DNA from: Pseudomonas capeferrum
GTDB taxonomy: Bacteria; Pseudomonadota; Gammaproteobacteria; Pseudomonadales; Pseudomonadaceae
Reading direction: 5' to 3'
Assembly (NCBI RefSeq): GCF_000731675.1
Contig: NZ_JMIT01000002.1
Location: 1,080,808-1,144,807, forward strand
Length of the DNA stretch: 64,000 bases
Below the pieces are notes generated by a model. It saw only the letters and a list, made by a program, of their open reading frames with translations, ran no database searches and was not told where the DNA came from. Below, one piece after another: positions 33,303-42,953 of this stretch (positions within the stretch are counted from its first letter, which is position 1; each line of letters opens with the position of its first letter). Both the position numbers and the translations under genes were made by a program.

Positions 33303-33378
33303 TGGCTCCGCGACCTGGACTCGAACCAGGGACCCAATGATTAACAGTCATTTGCTCTACCGACTGAGCTATCGCGGA
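33303..33378 (-). tRNA. tRNA-Asn (GTT)
   Basis: 76 nt ending GCCA. Acceptor TCCGCGA; anticodon loop CTGTTAA gives GTT; T-arm CTGGTTCGAGTCCAG. First gene in the direction of transcription of the Asn-Pro-Lys cluster. Confidence 0.96.
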
Positions 33379-33761
33379 ACTGAACTTCGGTACATCTTTA
33401 CTGCTTCGAAGTCTGTGTTAGCTTCGATCTCTTTGGCTATCCGCTTTCGCGTTGTCGCTGCTGAGGCCGGCTATTCTACATTCTTCGTTTTGCTTGTCAA
33501 CCCCTTTTTTTCATTCAACTTACTGATTTGTAAGTTGTTTTGCTAACACCGATGTTGCTGGTGATTCGCTTAGTGCCTGACAGCGGGGCGTATATTAGGT
33601 GCACTCGATTTTTGATGCAAGCAAATTTTTCAAAATTTTCAGCAAGTTATCAAAAAAAGTTGGAAGGCCCCGGTTTTACGGGGTCCAGGCCGGCCTATGC
33701 ACGGGCAAACCCGCCCCCACAGGGGCTGCGGCAGGCTGTAAAAAACCCTTAGCCATAAAAA
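33379..33761. other. intergenic region between tRNA-Asn and clpB
   Basis: About 380 bp. It should hold the tRNA operon promoter (minus strand) and has a degenerate REP copy at about 33660-33735. No gene seen. Confidence 0.5.
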
Positions 33762-33790
33762 AGCCCCGCATGTGCGGGGCTATTTTTTTC
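33762..33790 (-). terminator. terminator of clpB
   Basis: Perfect stem AGCCCCGCA/TGCGGGGCT flanked by A6 and T7 runs, working on both strands. It lies about 10 bp after the clpB stop. Confidence 0.85.
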
Positions 33791-33800
33791 GCCAGCGGGA

Positions 33801-36365
33801 TCAGGCAAACACGATTTCTTCGCCTTCCACCCGCGCAGTAATCGCTGTACCTGGCAAGAATTTGCCAGAAAGGATCAACTGCGCCAGTGGGTTTTCGATC
33901 CAGCGCTGGATCGCACGCTTCAGTGGCCGTGCGCCATACACCGGGTCATAACCGACTGCGATCAGCTTGTCCAACGCCTCAGGGCTCAGGCTGAGCGACA
34001 GCTCACGCTCCAGCAGGCGGCTACGCAGGCGGCCCAACTGGATCTCGGTGATGCCGGCGATCTGCTCGCGGCCCAGGGGCTCGAACACGACCACTTCGTC
34101 GATCCGGTTGATGAACTCCGGACGGAAGTGCGCACCCACCGCATCCATCACCGCCGCACGCTGTGCTTCGCGATCACCCACCAGCTCCTGGATCTGCGCC
34201 GAGCCCAGGTTGGAGGTCATCACGATCACGGTGTTGCGGAAGTCCACCGTACGGCCGTGGCTGTCGGTCAGGCGGCCATCTTCAAGCACCTGCAGCAACA
34301 CGTTGAACACGTCTGGGTGTGCCTTCTCCACCTCGTCCAGCAGCACCACCGAGTAAGGCTTGCGCCGTACCGCTTCGGTCAGGTAACCGCCCTCCTCGTA
34401 CCCTACATAGCCGGGTGGTGCACCGATCAGGCGAGCCACGGAGTGCTTCTCCATGAACTCGGACATATCGATGCGCACCATGGCCTCTTCGGTGTCGAAC
34501 AGGAACTCGGCCAGCGCCTTGCACAGCTCGGTCTTGCCCACACCGGTCGGGCCGAGGAACAGGAACGAACCACTGGGCCGGTTCGGGTCGGACAACCCGG
34601 CGCGGGAACGGCGCACGGCGTTGGCCACGGCAGTCACGGCTTCGTGCTGGCCGATCACGCGCTGGTGCAGCAGGTCTTCCATCTTCAACAGTTTCTCGCG
34701 CTCGCCTTCGAGCATCTTGGCAACCGGGATGCCGGTCCACTTGGACACCACTTCGGCAATCTCTTCCTCGGTGACCTTGTTGCGCAGCAGCTGGTTTTCC
34801 GACTTGCCGTGCTGGTCGACCATCTGCAGGCTGCGCTCCAGGTCCGGGATCACCCCGTACTGCAGCTCGGCCATGCGGCTCAGGTCGCCTTTACGACGGG
34901 CGGCTTCGAGCTCCTGGCGGGCCTGCTCGATCTTCTGCTGGATCTGCGCCGAGCCTTGCACTTCGGCTTTCTCGGACGCCCAGATCTCTTCCAGGTCGGA
35001 ATATTCACGCTCCAGCCGCTCGATTTCCTCGTGGAGCTTTTCCAGGCGCTTCTTCGCGGCTTCGTCTTCTTCCTTCTTCAGCGCCTGGGACTCGACCTTC
35101 AGCTGAATCAGGCGACGGTCCAGGCGGTCGAGCACTTCCGGCTTGGAGTCGATCTCCATGCGGATGCGGCTGGCCGCTTCGTCGATCAGGTCGATGGCCT
35201 TGTCGGGCAGCTGACGGTCGGTGATGTAGCGGTGGCTGAGCTTGGCCGCAGCAATGATCGCGCCGTCGGTGATGGCCACCTTGTGGTGCACTTCATAGCG
35301 TTCTTTCAGGCCACGCAGGATGGCGATGGTGTCTTCCTCGCTCGGCTCTTCCACCAGCACTTTCTGGAAGCGCCGCTCCAGGGCCGCGTCCTTCTCGATG
35401 AACTGGCGGTATTCGTTGAGCGTGGTGGCGCCAACGCAGTGCAGCTCGCCACGGGCCAGGGCCGGCTTGAGCATGTTGCCCGCGTCCATGGCGCCCTCGC
35501 CTTTACCGGCGCCGACCATGGTGTGCAGTTCGTCGATGAACAGGATGATCTGGCCTTCCTGCTTGGACAGCTCGTTAAGCAGCGACTTCAGGCGCTCTTC
35601 GAACTCGCCGCGGTACTTGGCGCCGGCGATCAGTGCACCCATGTCCAGCGCCAGCAGGCGCTTGCCTTTGAGGCCATCGGGCACTTCACCATTGATGATG
35701 CGCTGGGCCAGGCCTTCGGCGATGGCGGTTTTACCCACGCCAGGCTCACCGATCAGCACCGGGTTGTTCTTGGTACGGCGTTGCAGCACCTGCACGGTAC
35801 GGCGGATTTCGTCGTCACGGCCGATCACCGGGTCAAGCTTGCCTTCTTCGGCACGCTTGGTCAGGTCGACGGTGTACTTGTCCAGGGCCTGGCGCGACTC
35901 TTCGGCGTTGGCGTCGTTGACTGCCGCGCCGCCACGCAGGTTGTTGATGGCGTTTTCCAAGGCTTTTTTGGTCACGCCCTGGCTCAGCAGCAGCTTGCCG
36001 AGCTTGCTGTTCTCGTCCATGGCGGCGAGCAGCACCAGCTCGCTGGAGATGAACTGGTCGCCCTTCTGCTGGGCCAGGCGGTCGGCCTGGTTGAGCAGGC
36101 GCGCCAGGTCCTGCGACATGTTCACGTCGCCTGTCGGGTTCTGGATTTTCGGCAGTTGGTCGAGTTCTTTCACCAGTGCCTGGCGCAGGCTGTTGATGTC
36201 GAAGCCGACTTGCATCAGCAGCGGCTTGATCGACCCGCCCTGCTGTTCAATCAGCGCCTGCACCAGGTGCAGGGGCTCGATGGCAGGGTGGTCCATGCCA
36301 ACCGCCAGAGACTGGGCATCGGATATTGCTAATTGAAGCTTGCTGGTTAAACGGTCTATTCGCAT
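33801..36365 (-). CDS. clpB: ATP-dependent disaggregase ClpB
   Basis: 854-aa hexameric Hsp100 chaperone that pulls proteins out of aggregates together with DnaK. N-terminal Clp_N repeats (about 1-145), AAA1 with GEPGVGKTAIAEGLA (about 206), the coiled-coil M domain (about 410-525) and AAA2 with LGPTGVGKTELCKALA (about 606) and VVLLDEVEKAHPDV. It ends with the arginine-rich small domain. The length is usual for ClpB. A sigma32-type promoter lies upstream. Confidence 0.97.
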   Translation of the reverse strand: MRIDRLTSKLQLAISDAQSLAVGMDHPAIEPLHLVQALIEQQGGSIKPLLMQVGFDINSLRQALVKELDQLPKIQNPTGDVNMSQDLARLLNQADRLAQQKGDQFISSELVLLAAMDENSKLGKLLLSQGVTKKALENAINNLRGGAAVNDANAEESRQALDKYTVDLTKRAEEGKLDPVIGRDDEIRRTVQVLQRRTKNNPVLIGEPGVGKTAIAEGLAQRIINGEVPDGLKGKRLLALDMGALIAGAKYRGEFEERLKSLLNELSKQEGQIILFIDELHTMVGAGKGEGAMDAGNMLKPALARGELHCVGATTLNEYRQFIEKDAALERRFQKVLVEEPSEEDTIAILRGLKERYEVHHKVAITDGAIIAAAKLSHRYITDRQLPDKAIDLIDEAASRIRMEIDSKPEVLDRLDRRLIQLKVESQALKKEEDEAAKKRLEKLHEEIERLEREYSDLEEIWASEKAEVQGSAQIQQKIEQARQELEAARRKGDLSRMAELQYGVIPDLERSLQMVDQHGKSENQLLRNKVTEEEIAEVVSKWTGIPVAKMLEGEREKLLKMEDLLHQRVIGQHEAVTAVANAVRRSRAGLSDPNRPSGSFLFLGPTGVGKTELCKALAEFLFDTEEAMVRIDMSEFMEKHSVARLIGAPPGYVGYEEGGYLTEAVRRKPYSVVLLDEVEKAHPDVFNVLLQVLEDGRLTDSHGRTVDFRNTVIVMTSNLGSAQIQELVGDREAQRAAVMDAVGAHFRPEFINRIDEVVVFEPLGREQIAGITEIQLGRLRSRLLERELSLSLSPEALDKLIAVGYDPVYGARPLKRAIQRWIENPLAQLILSGKFLPGTAITARVEGEEIVFA

Positions 36366-36443
36366 GGGGATACCTTCCTGTAAGGGCAGGTCGGAGCGAT
36401 GGACAGCACCTTTAATGAAGAAACCTGCCTGAGATGACCTTAT

Positions 36444-36471
36444 AGATAAGGCTTATTCTGGAAGTTTCAAG
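36444..36471 (-). promoter_or_regulatory. sigma32 heat-shock promoter of clpB
   Basis: -35 CTTGAAA (36465-36471), 13-bp spacer, -10 CCTTATCT (36444-36451, six of eight matches to CCCCATNT), about 80 bp upstream of the clpB start. Confidence 0.65.
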
Positions 36472-36525
36472 CGTAGCGGGGTTGACGGAGATCAACCTGA
36501 TGGATTAGCGGCGTGGCCGGAGCAG

Positions 36526-37266
36526 TCAGCGGGGGGCTAACCAGACCAGTGAGGCAAACCGCCCACCTTGCGGGGTGCGGCGATACGAGAAGAACCGCTG
36601 ATCGCTGACCGTGCACAAGCCACCGCCATACACAGCCGTCACCCCGCGCGCCGCCAGGCGAATACGCGCCAGCGCATAGATGTCGGCCATCAGCTTGCCC
36701 GGCCGCGCACCCGCAACAAAGGCAGCCGCTGCCTCCGGGTGCACCGCGGTAAAGGCATCACGTACTTCCAGGCCCACTTCGAACGCCTGCGGGCCAATCG
36801 CCGGGCCCAGCCACACCAGCACGTCTTCAGCCGGCACGGCCAAACGGTCGAGGGTCGCTTCCAGCACTCCGCCCGCCAACCCGCGCCAGCCGGCATGGGC
36901 CGCTGCCACACGGGTGCCTGCACGGTCGCAGAACAGCGCAGGCAGGCAATCGGCAGTCATCACGGTGCAGGCGATGCCAGGCTGGTCAGTCCAGCTGGCG
37001 TCGGCCTCGGCCACCACGGCCGGGTCGGCATCCGCCACTGCCAGGCCATGCACTTGCTTGAGCCAGGCAGGCTGGATGGCGAACGCATCGCTCAGGCGGT
37101 GGCGGTTTTCGGCGACGGCGGCTGGGTCATCACCAACGTGATCACCCAGGTTGAAGGTGTCAAAGGGCGGCAGGCTGACGCCGCCCTGACGCGTGGTGAC
37201 ACAAGCGCGAACCGAAGCCGGGGCCGGCCAGTCGGGCAATAGCAGCGCCTGCGTCAGACCACTCAT
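36526..37266 (-). CDS. pgeF: peptidoglycan editing factor PgeF (YfiH/DUF152 family)
   Basis: 246-aa protein of the laccase-domain family. The metal-binding His/Cys residues are in QVHGLAVAD (about 53), VMTADCLPALFCDR (about 103) and AAHAGWRGLAGGVL (about 121). YfiH clears wrongly made muropeptides and in other species acts as a purine nucleoside enzyme. It overlaps rluD by 4 bp (ATGA), the usual arrangement. Confidence 0.92.
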   Translation of the reverse strand: MSGLTQALLLPDWPAPASVRACVTTRQGGVSLPPFDTFNLGDHVGDDPAAVAENRHRLSDAFAIQPAWLKQVHGLAVADADPAVVAEADASWTDQPGIACTVMTADCLPALFCDRAGTRVAAAHAGWRGLAGGVLEATLDRLAVPAEDVLVWLGPAIGPQAFEVGLEVRDAFTAVHPEAAAAFVAGARPGKLMADIYALARIRLAARGVTAVYGGGLCTVSDQRFFSYRRTPQGGRFASLVWLAPR

Positions 37267-38225
37267 CCGATAAAGCTCTCGCGGTCTTCGTTCAGCAGCG
37301 TCAGCAACCAGAGGAAGTCATCCGGCAAGGGCGATTCCCACTTCATGACTTCACCGGTAATCGGGTGGGCCAATGCCAGGAAACGCGCATGCAGCGCCTG
37401 GCGCGGGAAGGTCTTGACCGCCTCGACCATGGTTGGGCTGGCAGCCGGCGGAATGCGGAAGCGCCCACCGTACGTCTGGTCGCCGACCAGCGGGAAGCCA
37501 ACGTGGGCCATGTGCACACGGATCTGGTGGGTACGGCCGGTTTCCAGCTTGACCCGCACGTGGGTGTGCGAACGGAAGCGCTTGAGCACACGGTAGTGGC
37601 TGACCGCCGGCTTGCCGCCGTCGGTTACCGCCATGCGCTGGCGCATACCGCCATGGCGACCGATCGGGGCGTCGATCTTGCCGCCGGCGGTCACCACACC
37701 AATCACGATGCACTCATAGATGCGGCTGACCTTGCGGCTTTGCATCTGCTCGACCAGGCGGGTCTGCGCTTGCAGGGTCTTGGCCACCACCATCAGACCG
37801 GTGGTGTCCTTGTCCAGGCGGTGCACGATACCGGCGCGTGGTACGTTGATGATGTCTGGCACGTGGTGCAGCAAGGCATTGAGCAAGGTACCGCTGGCAT
37901 GGCCCGCGGCCGGGTGCACAACCAGCCCGGCAGGCTTGTTGATCACCATGATGTGGTCGTCTTCGTAGACGATATCCAGCTCGATGTCTTCTGCGATCCA
38001 CTCGCCCTGGGCCTCTTGTTCGGCCTCCAGAACAAGCACAGAGCCACCATAGACGGTGTCTCGAGGGCGCACGACGGCGCCATCGACCGTCAGGCGGCCC
38101 TCTTTGATCCACGTAGTAAGCCGCGAACGCGAGTACTCGGCGAACAATTGGGCGGCGACCTGGTCGAGGCGTTGACCGCCCAGATCGGACGGTACCTCTG
38201 CGCTAAGTTGAATGATCTCGGACAT
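37263..38225 (-). CDS. rluD: 23S rRNA pseudouridine synthase RluD
   Basis: 320-aa enzyme modifying U1911/1915/1917 of 23S rRNA. An S4 domain at the N-terminus (LDQVAAQLFAEYSRSRLTTWIKEGRLTVDG) and the catalytic HRLDKDTTGLMVVAKT (about 137) are present. The start is ATG 38225 (MSEIIQ); a longer frame runs back to 39281 over bamD on the opposite strand and is not real. Divergent from bamD. Confidence 0.95.
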   Translation of the reverse strand: MSEIIQLSAEVPSDLGGQRLDQVAAQLFAEYSRSRLTTWIKEGRLTVDGAVVRPRDTVYGGSVLVLEAEQEAQGEWIAEDIELDIVYEDDHIMVINKPAGLVVHPAAGHASGTLLNALLHHVPDIINVPRAGIVHRLDKDTTGLMVVAKTLQAQTRLVEQMQSRKVSRIYECIVIGVVTAGGKIDAPIGRHGGMRQRMAVTDGGKPAVSHYRVLKRFRSHTHVRVKLETGRTHQIRVHMAHVGFPLVGDQTYGGRFRIPPAASPTMVEAVKTFPRQALHARFLALAHPITGEVMKWESPLPDDFLWLLTLLNEDRESFIG

Positions 38226-38372
38226 GCTCGATTCGGCGGGCGCACAGCCTTTGGTTTCGGCTGCGAGCTTGTGGTTAAATACGGCTTCTTTTGTCCCGGG
38301 GTTGGCCGGGGCGCTCATCATAACAGGACGGCACCGCCCAAGACAGCGGCCGTCAAAGGGACGCAAGCCGCC

Positions 38373-39392
38373 ATGCAAGTGAAACACCTGCTGCTGATCG
38401 CCATCCTCGGGCTTACCGCGGCCTGTTCCTCTAACAAGGAAGTCATTGACGAGAACCTCAGCGAAGCCGAGCTGTACCAGCAGGCCCAGGCTGACCTGGA
38501 TAATTCCAGCTACACCAGCGCGGTGAACAAGCTCAAGGCCCTGGAGTCGCGTTACCCGTTCGGCCGTTATGCCGACCAGGCGCAGCTCGAGCTGATCTAC
38601 GCCAACTACAAGAACACCGAGCCGGAGGCCGCCAAGTCCGCCGCCGAGCGTTTCATCCGCCTGCACCCGCAGCACCCGAACGTCGACTACGCCTACTACC
38701 TCAAGGGCCTGACCTCGTTCGACCAGGACCGCGGCCTGCTGGCGCGCTTCCTGCCGCTGGACATGACCAAGCGTGACCCGGGCGCCGCGCGCGACTCGTA
38801 CAACGAGTTCGCCCAGCTGACCAGCCGCTTCCCCAACAGCCGCTACGCGCCAGACGCCAAGCAGCGCATGATCTACCTGCGCAACCTGCTGGCTTCGTAC
38901 GAGATCCACGTGGCCGACTACTACCTGGGCCGCCAGGCTTATGTGGCCGCCGCCAACCGTGGCCGCTACGTGGTCGAGAACTTCCAGGAAACGCCGTCGG
39001 TCGGCGACGGCCTCGCGATCATGGTCGAGGCCTACCAGAAGATGCACCTGGACGAACTGGCCGCTACCAGCCTGGAAACCCTCAAGCTCAACTACCCCGA
39101 CCACCCGAGCCTGGCTGACGGTGAGTTCCAGCCCAAGCAGACCGAGTCTGACGGCCGTGGCTGGTTGTCCAAGGCAACCCTGGGCCTGATCGAGACCGAC
39201 ACCCCGCTGCCGCCGGGCGAAACCCGCGCCAACCAGGACGTGGTCAAGCAGTTCCAGGACGCTCGCGCCGAGATGCCGCAAGAGCTGCTGCCGAAGGACG
39301 AAAACGGCGACGTGATCCTGCCGGAAGGCCCGAAAGAAGCCGAACAGGACCGTTCGTGGTTCAGCTACATGACCTTCGGTCTGTTTGACTGA
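38373..39392 (+). CDS. bamD: outer-membrane protein assembly factor BamD
   Basis: 339-aa lipoprotein of the BAM complex. The lipobox is LTAACSS (Cys at about 18), followed by TPR repeats (SEAELYQQAQADLDNSSYTSAVNKL; SRYPFGRYADQAQLELIYANYK; RFIRLHPQHPNVDYAYYLKGL). The start ATG 38373 (MQVKHL) begins a lipoprotein signal; the upstream open frame is antisense to rluD. The C-terminal tail (about 240-339) is longer than in E. coli, as is usual in Pseudomonas. It has its own terminator. Confidence 0.95.
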   Translation: MQVKHLLLIAILGLTAACSSNKEVIDENLSEAELYQQAQADLDNSSYTSAVNKLKALESRYPFGRYADQAQLELIYANYKNTEPEAAKSAAERFIRLHPQHPNVDYAYYLKGLTSFDQDRGLLARFLPLDMTKRDPGAARDSYNEFAQLTSRFPNSRYAPDAKQRMIYLRNLLASYEIHVADYYLGRQAYVAAANRGRYVVENFQETPSVGDGLAIMVEAYQKMHLDELAATSLETLKLNYPDHPSLADGEFQPKQTESDGRGWLSKATLGLIETDTPLPPGETRANQDVVKQFQDARAEMPQELLPKDENGDVILPEGPKEAEQDRSWFSYMTFGLFD

Positions 39393-39411
39393 GTGTGTCG
39401 AAACGTAGAAA

Positions 39412-39436
39412 GGGAGGCCTGAGGCCTCCCTTTTTT
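39412..39436 (+). terminator. terminator of bamD
   Basis: 8-bp stem GGGAGGCC/GGCCTCCC (39412-39419, 39423-39430) with a TGA loop and a T6 run. It starts 19 bp after the bamD stop. Confidence 0.9.
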
Positions 39437-39486
39437 ATTGGCTGCGTCCTAGACTGTGGCCTTCTTCATTCGACAAGCTGGACACC

Positions 39487-39717
39487 ATGGTTCGCCTACT
39501 TTTCTGGATCGCCCTGATCGCCGCCGCGTTCTGGCTGTGGCGCAAGTTCAAGATCAGCCAGCAATCGCAACCGGAGCACAAACTCGACGACCCGCTGAAG
39601 ATGGTGCGCTGCGCCCATTGCGGCGTGCACCTGCCCAATGACCGGGCGCTGCAGCAGGGCAAAGAGTGGTATTGCAGCCAGGCTCACCTGCAACAGGGCC
39701 CTGGCCAATCGCGTTGA
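39487..39717 (+). CDS. PP0621 family zinc-ribbon membrane protein
   Basis: 76-aa protein with an N-terminal membrane helix (LLFWIALIAAAFWLWRKF) and a C-terminal zinc-ribbon half (MVRCAHCGVHLP...YCSQAH). It matches the PP0621 family placed after bamD in P. putida. Function unknown. Confidence 0.85.
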   Translation: MVRLLFWIALIAAAFWLWRKFKISQQSQPEHKLDDPLKMVRCAHCGVHLPNDRALQQGKEWYCSQAHLQQGPGQSR

Positions 39718-39727
39718 TTCAGTACCG

Positions 39728-39825
39728 GCCTCATCGCGGGGCAAGCCCGCTCCCACAGTTTAAATGCATGCCTTCAGCGCAGCCAGCCTGTGGGAGCGGG
39801 CTTGCCCCGCGAAGAGGCCGGCACT
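39728..39825. repeat. REP element pair
   Basis: GCGGGGCAAGCCCGCTCCCA on the left and TGGGAGCGGGCTTGCCCCGC on the right form an inverted pair with a 40-nt middle. Same REP type as 6302-6393. Confidence 0.85.
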
Positions 39826-39954
39826 GATGATGCGATCAATCCGATTAACCACATATCCCTCCCCGACCCTTTCGCACCATTTACGACCCCTCCCCCTCCG
39901 CCAGCATTGACCCACCCGGGCAAAATTCGCTAAATCCTATTTATCCGCATAAAT

Positions 39955-40734
39955 ATGAAAAATAGCGAAATGCTCAAACCCAAACGCAAGCGCCAGAAGC
40001 TGTCCGACGTCATCGTCGAATCGGTCAAGCGCTCGATCGTCACCGAGGCCCTGCACCCCGGCGACCGGTTGCCCACCGAGCGCGAGCTGATGGAGCATTT
40101 CGAGTGTTCCAAAGGCACCGCCCGCGAAGCGCTCAAGGCCCTGGAAGTCGAGGGCCTGGTCAGCACCCGCACCGGCCCCAGCGGCGGCGCCTACCTCAAC
40201 GAGGTCGGCACCGAGCCGGCCAGCCGCGCCCTGCGCAACTACCTGCACTTCCAGCACCTGGATGGCGAGCAGGTGTACCAGTTGCGCAAGGTCATCGAGG
40301 TGGAGCTGGCCGTGTCGGTCATGGGCCAGCTGAGCGAAGCCGACTACGCCGCGCTGCAAGCCAACATCGATTTTTGTAGCACCCCGGAAGACAGCGAAGA
40401 GGGCCAGCGCGAGCAACGCCTGGCCGAGCTGGAATTCCACACCTTGCTGGCGCATCGCTGCCCCAACCCGCTGCTGCGCTTCATGGCGGTGTTCCTCAAC
40501 GACCTGCTGCGCGACCTGGTGGTGCTGAAAAAGGCCTACCTGCCTAAGCGCCAGCAGTTTGCTGCGGCCAACATCGGCTACCACAAGCAACTGATGCTGG
40601 CCCTGCGCGCCAGCGACGAACCCGCCGTACGCCGGCTGATGCACGAACACATGTGCGACGCCGAGCACCACATGACCGCGCTGGAAGGCGAGGTTGCCCG
40701 CAACTTCCTGCTGGAGTTCGACCACCACCACTGA
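39955..40734 (+). CDS. GntR-family (FadR type) transcriptional regulator
   Basis: 259-aa regulator. Winged HTH: LSDVIVESVKRSIVTEALHPGDRLPTERELMEHF and CSKGTAREALKALEVEGLVSTRTGPSGG (about 16-80). The helical FCD ligand domain (about 95-235) carries the metal-binding His/Asp set, including EFHTLLAH, NIGYHKQLMLAL and MHEHM. Start ATG 39955 or 39970; neither has a clear Shine-Dalgarno. It lies just before the ABC transporter/amidase operon and most likely controls it in answer to the substrate. Confidence 0.9.
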   Translation: MKNSEMLKPKRKRQKLSDVIVESVKRSIVTEALHPGDRLPTERELMEHFECSKGTAREALKALEVEGLVSTRTGPSGGAYLNEVGTEPASRALRNYLHFQHLDGEQVYQLRKVIEVELAVSVMGQLSEADYAALQANIDFCSTPEDSEEGQREQRLAELEFHTLLAHRCPNPLLRFMAVFLNDLLRDLVVLKKAYLPKRQQFAAANIGYHKQLMLALRASDEPAVRRLMHEHMCDAEHHMTALEGEVARNFLLEFDHHH

Positions 40735-40824
40735 TCCGCCTGGACAGAGGCCTGCGCACAGGCCCGGCCGCACCCGCTTTGTCATTGCCACTCCTGCCTA
40801 ATAACCACAACCAAGGAGTTACTC

Positions 40825-42027
40825 ATGCAAAGACGTACCCTGCTCAAGGCAGGCCTTGCCCTGGGTGCCCTAGGTAGCCTCCCGTTGGGAGCGCACCGGG
40901 CATTCGCCGACGAACCGCTGACCTTCTACGGGCTCAAGTCCATGTCTGGCCCCTTCGCCAGTTACGGCAAGTACGCCGACATGGGGTCGCGCCTGGCCAT
41001 CGCCGAGTACCCGCAGCTACTCGGGCGCCCGCTCAAGTACAAAGTCATCGATACCGAAGGCAACGCCGGCAAGGCGGTGCGCAAGGTACAGGAAGCCATC
41101 GGCCAGGATGGCGCGCGCTTTTTCCAGGGCTGCACGCTGTCGTCCTCGGCGTTGGCGGTATCGAAGGAAATCCACAAGGCCGGCGGCGTGTTCATGACGC
41201 CGGTCGGCGCCGACGAAATCACCGGCAAGGACTGCAACGCCTCGACCTTCCGCTGGTCGGTACCCACCTATGGCGCCATCCGCGAAACGCTGGTGCCGAT
41301 GATCCGCCAACTGCCGCAGGCCAAGCGCTGGTACACCATCACCCCGCAATACGTGTTCGGTGATGCGTTGCTGGAAAACGCCCGCAAGGTGTTCGCCGAG
41401 TTGGGCGTGGAGCACATCGGCAACAGCTACCACTCGCTGCAAGAGCAGGAGTTTTCCGGTTACCTGACCAACGCCATCGCCGCCAAACCCGACGTGCTGG
41501 TGCTGCTTAACTTTGGCAGCCAGTCGTCCAACGCGCTGCGCCAGGCGGTGAACTTCGGCATCAAGGACCGCATGAAGGTGCTGCTGGTGTGGTCGGCCGG
41601 GCTCGACCAATTCCAGGAGCTGGGCAGCGACGTGCTCGAAGGTGTGTACCTGGGCGCGCAGTACTGGCACCAGGTCGACACGCCACTCAACAAACAGCTG
41701 GTTGCCGCCACCCGCAAGGCCTACGGCATCAACCCCAACTACCCGTTGGCGGCCGACTACATCGGCACCAAGGTGATGCTCGATGCCATTACCAAAGCCG
41801 GCAGCCTGGACGGCGCCAGCGTCTGTGCCGCCTTGCAGGGCATGCGCTTCCAGGGCCCGACCGGCGAAGAGCTGATCCGCCCGGGCGACCACCAGGTGCT
41901 CAAGGACTACTACCTGTTGCGCGGCAAGCCCCAGGCGCAGATGCGCGACGAGGACGACCTGGCCGAAATCATCAGCGCCGGCCGCTCGTTCATCGAAGTC
42001 GACCACACCGGTTGCGCCCTGGCCTGA
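40825..42027 (+). CDS. branched-chain-type ABC transporter substrate-binding protein
   Basis: 400-aa periplasmic type I binding protein (peripla_BP_6). The N-terminus MQRRTLLKAGLALGALGSLP has a twin-arginine-like RRTLLK signal and an AFADE cleavage site. The LIVBP fold motifs LTFYGLKSMSGPFASYGKYADMGSRLA and RWYTITPQYVFGDALLENA are visible. With the two permeases and two ATPases that follow, it forms a HAAT-family importer. The neighbouring amidohydrolases suggest an amide or N-carbamoyl compound as substrate, but this is inference. Confidence 0.9.
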   Translation: MQRRTLLKAGLALGALGSLPLGAHRAFADEPLTFYGLKSMSGPFASYGKYADMGSRLAIAEYPQLLGRPLKYKVIDTEGNAGKAVRKVQEAIGQDGARFFQGCTLSSSALAVSKEIHKAGGVFMTPVGADEITGKDCNASTFRWSVPTYGAIRETLVPMIRQLPQAKRWYTITPQYVFGDALLENARKVFAELGVEHIGNSYHSLQEQEFSGYLTNAIAAKPDVLVLLNFGSQSSNALRQAVNFGIKDRMKVLLVWSAGLDQFQELGSDVLEGVYLGAQYWHQVDTPLNKQLVAATRKAYGINPNYPLAADYIGTKVMLDAITKAGSLDGASVCAALQGMRFQGPTGEELIRPGDHQVLKDYYLLRGKPQAQMRDEDDLAEIISAGRSFIEVDHTGCALA

Positions 42028-42092
42028 AGCCGCGGCGTTAGTCAAAACCACTCGTACAGGCAGCCGCACCACGCGCTGTCGAGGGCACACTC

Positions 42093-42953
42093 ATGCTCGA
42101 TTTGTACCTGTTCCAACTGCTTAATGGCCTGGGCCTGGGGATGATCTACTTCCTCATCGCCGTGGGCCTGACGATCATTTTCGGCCTGCTCAACTTCGTC
42201 AACTTCGCCCACGGCGCGTTCTTCTTGCTGGGCGCCTACCTGTGCTACACCGCCGTGGCGATTACCGGCAACTTCTGGCTGGCGCTGCTGATTGCCCCAC
42301 TGGCGGTGGCGGCGCTGGCCTGGGCGGTCGAGCGCCTGCTGATCAAACGCATCTACCACTTGCCGCACACCTTCCAGATCCTCGTCACCCTGGGCATCGC
42401 GCTGATCATCCAGGAGGCCTCGGTGCTGATCTGGGGCCCGGTGGGCAAGAACATCGCCGTGCCACCGGAGCTGCGCGGGGTGCTGATCCTCGGTGATTTC
42501 ATCTACCCGTACTACCGCCTGTTCCTCATCGGCTTCGCCGCGCTGATCGGCCTGGGCCTGTGGCTGCTGCTGGAGCGCACCCGCTTCGGCGCGCTGGTCC
42601 GCGCGGGTAGCGAAAGTACCGAAACCGTTTCGCTGCTGGGCACCAATATCTTCCGCCTGTTCTCCCTGACCTTCGCCCTGGGCGTGGGCCTGGCCGGCGT
42701 GGCGGGCGTGCTGTTCGCGCCGCTGCGTGGCGCGCAGCCCTTCGTCGGCCCGGAAATCCTCGGCATCGCCTTCGTGGTGGTGGTGATCGGCGGCATGGGC
42801 TCGTTCGGCGGTGCGCTGGTCGGCGGGCTGTTGGTGGGGGTGGTGCAAAGCATGATGAGCAGCCTCTGGCCGCAAGGCGCCAGCCTGATGATCTACGGCG
42901 CCATGGCGGCGGTGATCCTGGTTCGTCCCTATGGCCTGTTCGGGAGAGCATGA
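42093..42953 (+). CDS. livH: ABC transporter permease, LivH type
   Basis: 286-aa inner-membrane permease of the LivH family, about eight helices. Conserved stretches are GLGMIYFLIAVGLTIIFGLLNFVNFAHGAFFLLGAY (about 12-47) and the cytoplasmic EAA-like loop around RFGALVRAGSESTETVSLLG (about 165-190). Its stop overlaps the next gene by 4 bp. The symbol refers to the subunit type; leucine transport is not implied. Confidence 0.88.
   Translation: MLDLYLFQLLNGLGLGMIYFLIAVGLTIIFGLLNFVNFAHGAFFLLGAYLCYTAVAITGNFWLALLIAPLAVAALAWAVERLLIKRIYHLPHTFQILVTLGIALIIQEASVLIWGPVGKNIAVPPELRGVLILGDFIYPYYRLFLIGFAALIGLGLWLLLERTRFGALVRAGSESTETVSLLGTNIFRLFSLTFALGVGLAGVAGVLFAPLRGAQPFVGPEILGIAFVVVVIGGMGSFGGALVGGLLVGVVQSMMSSLWPQGASLMIYGAMAAVILVRPYGLFGRA

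Noticed and set aside
34128..36332. 734-aa open frame on the plus strand across clpB
   Set aside because: Antisense shadow of clpB, no start signal and no recognisable domain.
38226..39281. N-terminal extension of the rluD frame over bamD
   Set aside because: RluD begins with MSEIIQ at 38225; the extension is antisense to bamD.
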